Position numbers and translations under genes: made by a program
The notes under the pieces: generated by a model
The model's input: the letters and a program-made list of their open reading frames with translations, nothing else
What the model was told of the DNA's origin: nothing
The model's database searches: none
NCBI RefSeq assembly: GCF_937920075.1
Contig: NZ_CALETI010000213.1
Span: 1-7,761, forward strand
Source: an uncultured Agitococcus sp.
GTDB taxonomy: Bacteria > Pseudomonadota > Gammaproteobacteria > Pseudomonadales > Moraxellaceae
Direction of reading: 5' to 3'
Length of the DNA stretch: 7,761 bases
Shown here: piece after piece, positions 5,951 to 7,761 of the stretch
How positions within the stretch are numbered: position 1 is the first letter of the stretch
Layout of the letters: each line of letters begins with the position of its first letter

Positions 5951-6712
5951 ATGTCCAACACCATTAACGTCAACGGCAAAGAACGTTATTACGAAGCTGC
6001 ACCCACCGATATTGATGTTGAAAACTTTCGTAAAGTCGTCACTAGCCGCCGTTCGGTACGCAAATTTACCACCAAACCTATTCCTCAACAGGTATTAGAT
6101 GATTGTTTAGATATGGCTTTACTCGCCCCTTGTTCGTCAGGTTTACAACAATGGGAGTTTTATGTAGTGCGCTCGGCTGATAAAAAAGCCAAATTAGTCA
6201 AAGCCTGTATGAGCCAATTAGCCGCCAAAACTGCTGCCGAATTGATTGTTTGTGTAGCGCGTACCGATCGTGTTGATGAATTTGCAAAAAAAATGCTGCG
6301 TGAATGGCCAATGCCTGATGTCCCACCTCTTGTTAAACGTTATTACCAATTAATTCCTTACAATTATTCATCTGGCCCATTAAATAGTTTTGCCTATGCC
6401 AAAAAAGCAGCCTTTGCTTTGGGTGGATTAGTCGCTGCTGTGCCAAGAGGCCCATATACCAAAAGTGAAGTCGAATTATGGGCAGCAAAAAGTACCGCAT
6501 TAGCGTGTGAAAACTTAGTGTTAGCGTTTAGAGCGCATGGTTTTGATACATGTATGATGGAAGGCTTTGATGCGGCTCGAGTAAGCAAATTATTAAACTT
6601 ACAAGACGGTGCTTTTCCGATTATGGTGATTGGTGCAGGTGAGCGTGCGGATGATGGTGTGTTTTGGCCACAAGTAAGGTTTGATAGAAAATTATTTATC
6701 CATGAGGTTTAA
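5951..6712 (+). CDS. Nitroreductase family protein
   Basis: This 253-residue cytoplasmic flavoprotein is expected to bind FMN and reduce nitro compounds, quinones or other electrophiles with NAD(P)H. The FMN-phosphate motif SRRSVRKF lies at residues 32-39. The second family motif, usually close to APSAGNLQPW, reads APCSSGLQQW (59-68), with the usual Asn replaced by Gly and Pro by Gln. The C-terminal part has HGFDTCMMEGFD (196-207) and MVIGAGER (225-232), the usual site of the late FMN-contacting strand and loop. An insertion-like segment rich in Pro and Tyr (about 118-147) separates the two halves. The ATG at 5951 has GAG eight bases upstream, a weak ribosome site. The gene lies 140 bases after uvrA and converges on the next gene. 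The substrate cannot be told from sequence. Confidence 0.88.
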   Translation: MSNTINVNGKERYYEAAPTDIDVENFRKVVTSRRSVRKFTTKPIPQQVLDDCLDMALLAPCSSGLQQWEFYVVRSADKKAKLVKACMSQLAAKTAAELIVCVARTDRVDEFAKKMLREWPMPDVPPLVKRYYQLIPYNYSSGPLNSFAYAKKAAFALGGLVAAVPRGPYTKSEVELWAAKSTALACENLVLAFRAHGFDTCMMEGFDAARVSKLLNLQDGAFPIMVIGAGERADDGVFWPQVRFDRKLFIHEV

Positions 6713-6720
6713 AAAATAGC

Positions 6721-6752
6721 CATCTCCTTTGTTAGTCATAACAAAGGAGATG
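6721..6752. terminator. Strong convergent terminator hairpin
   Basis: A perfect 14-base inverted repeat, CATCTCCTTTGTTA (6721-6734) and TAACAAAGGAGATG (6739-6752), has a GTCA loop. It lies between two converging genes, eight bases after the nitroreductase stop and eleven bases from the stop of the next gene. On the minus strand it is followed by GCTATTTTTT, a good T tract, so it is clearly a terminator for the propeller gene. On the plus strand the tail (ACTTGCTT) is T-poor, so termination of the nitroreductase transcript is likely but less certain. Confidence 0.8.
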
Positions 6753-6763
6753 ACTTGCTTGAG

Positions 6764-7761
6764 TTAAGGTTTTCTAGTAATTAAATGACTACCACCTAAA
6801 GTCACAATAATATTTTCCGAAGCGGCAATACCCGCCAATGAAGCAGAAGCGAAATTAGCACCATCTGACTCATGCTCCACCGTCCATGTTGCTCCATCTA
6901 TAGAACTGAGAATAATACGCTTTTCTTTACCTGGACCAACCATTTTGTCTCCCACAGCATATAGTTTTGTACCCGTCCAAACCACATCATTCAAACTATA
7001 ACCCATCGCTTCAGTCGGCACATTCTGCTCTGTCCATGTTATACCATCACTAGAAGTCATAATACTTTTCGTATCAGATGCCACACCAACGGCAACAAAC
7101 TGACTACCTGTCCAAATGACATCATTTAAACGCACTGCTAAATCTTTTTTAGCAACCGTCCACGCTGAACCATCATGTCTTAAAATCAAACCTTTGAAAC
7201 TACTGTCACGCCCAACAATAATCCTTGAGTTCGCATTACCTGCAACACCATTTAGCATTTCTGCTTGCGCTAAACTAAACATACTGCCTTCAGTTGTCCA
7301 CGTCACACCATTATCCGCAGAACTAAAGACCACATTACCGCCTATGGTAGTTAATTTACCACCTCCCAAACCAACATCATTTAAGCTAAAAATATCACTG
7401 CCTGAGGTATTACTTAAATTGCGCCGTGTCCATGTCACACCATCAGGCGAAGTTGCAATTAAAGGTGGTACGGTTTTACCAGACAGAACATCGCCCACCA
7501 TCACAAATTGAGTGCCATCATAAATCACCGAATTTGCTTGAAAATAGTCTTTATCAACAGGTATTTGCTCTTGCCAAGAAATACCGTCAGTTGAGCTAAT
7601 AATGGCATTACGCATACCTACAGCAACAAATTTACCTGCGCCAAAACTCACCGAAGTTAACATAGAGCCTGACGGAGATTGTCTTGTTGTCCAAGCACTT
7701 GTTGGCGGTAGTGTTACTGATGTAATCGTTATATTATTGGGTGTTGTTACGCTTTGGTTTA
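6764..7761 (-). CDS. Asp-box beta-propeller repeat protein, 5' end missing
   Basis: The reading frame stays open to the window edge, so the true start and any signal peptide lie outside; at least 332 residues are visible. The internal ATG at 7663 sits inside the fold and has no role as a start. The visible N-terminus is a Thr/Pro/Ser-rich stretch (SVTTPNNITITSVTLPP), like a linker from a preceding domain. Seven repeats of about 40-50 residues follow, each with a core like LNDVVWTGTKLYAVGD. Six are closed by an Asp-box-like S-x-D-G-x-T-W turn, at residues 24, 72, 115, 162, 204 and 254 counted from the ATG codon. The seventh ends at the stop without one. This is a BNR/sialidase-like propeller pattern. 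There are no visible sialidase catalytic signatures, so I infer a structural or binding role, probably extracytoplasmic. Confidence 0.75.
   Translation of the reverse strand, partial: NQSVTTPNNITITSVTLPPTSAWTTRQSPSGSMLTSVSFGAGKFVAVGMRNAIISSTDGISWQEQIPVDKDYFQANSVIYDGTQFVMVGDVLSGKTVPPLIATSPDGVTWTRRNLSNTSGSDIFSLNDVGLGGGKLTTIGGNVVFSSADNGVTWTTEGSMFSLAQAEMLNGVAGNANSRIIVGRDSSFKGLILRHDGSAWTVAKKDLAVRLNDVIWTGSQFVAVGVASDTKSIMTSSDGITWTEQNVPTEAMGYSLNDVVWTGTKLYAVGDKMVGPGKEKRIILSSIDGATWTVEHESDGANFASASLAGIAASENIIVTLGGSHLITRKP

Noticed and set aside
7116..7511. Plus-strand 131-codon open frame inside the propeller gene
   Set aside because: It lies opposite a repeat protein with clear Asp-box motifs; the antisense translation has no recognisable features.

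Overview
The window looks like ordinary chromosomal DNA from an AT-rich gammaproteobacterium. Three things point there: uvrA divergent from a YajR-type transporter that is followed by ssb, a layout known from gammaproteobacteria such as Pseudomonas; an SSB ending in the acidic DDDLPF tip; and a short H-NS-like protein with the C-terminal TWTGRGKQPRW core. The H-NS and SSB sequences resemble Moraxellaceae types as I remember them, and a REP-like palindrome resembles elements of several other gammaproteobacterial lineages. I do not assign a genus.

Layout. On the minus strand, read right to left, are yajR (2816-1458), ssb (1243-692) and an H-NS-family gene (386-48). Each is separated by AT-rich spacers holding candidate promoters and hairpins, so they are probably separate transcripts or only loosely coupled. 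On the plus strand are uvrA (2979-5810) and a nitroreductase-family gene (5951-6712), separated by 140 bases. That spacer holds a consensus -35 hexamer, a 19-base operator-like palindrome and a REP-like GC-rich palindrome. A strong convergent hairpin (6721-6752) then separates the nitroreductase gene from a minus-strand gene (6764 to beyond 7761). That last gene encodes Asp-box beta-propeller repeats and is cut at its 5' end by the window edge.

Function. UvrA (damage recognition in nucleotide excision repair) and SSB (single-strand protection, hub for repair enzymes) form a DNA-maintenance pair around the transporter. The H-NS-like protein is a nucleoid and silencing factor. The nitroreductase and the propeller protein have no visible functional link to these.

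All six genes appear intact apart from the truncated one. I see no tRNA, rRNA, CRISPR array, insertion sequence or phage gene. I find no clear previously undescribed system; the points most worth a second look are the regulatory-looking spacer after uvrA, the divergent FMN-site motif of the nitroreductase, the absence of an SOS box at uvrA and ssb, and the circular-closure signature of the propeller.
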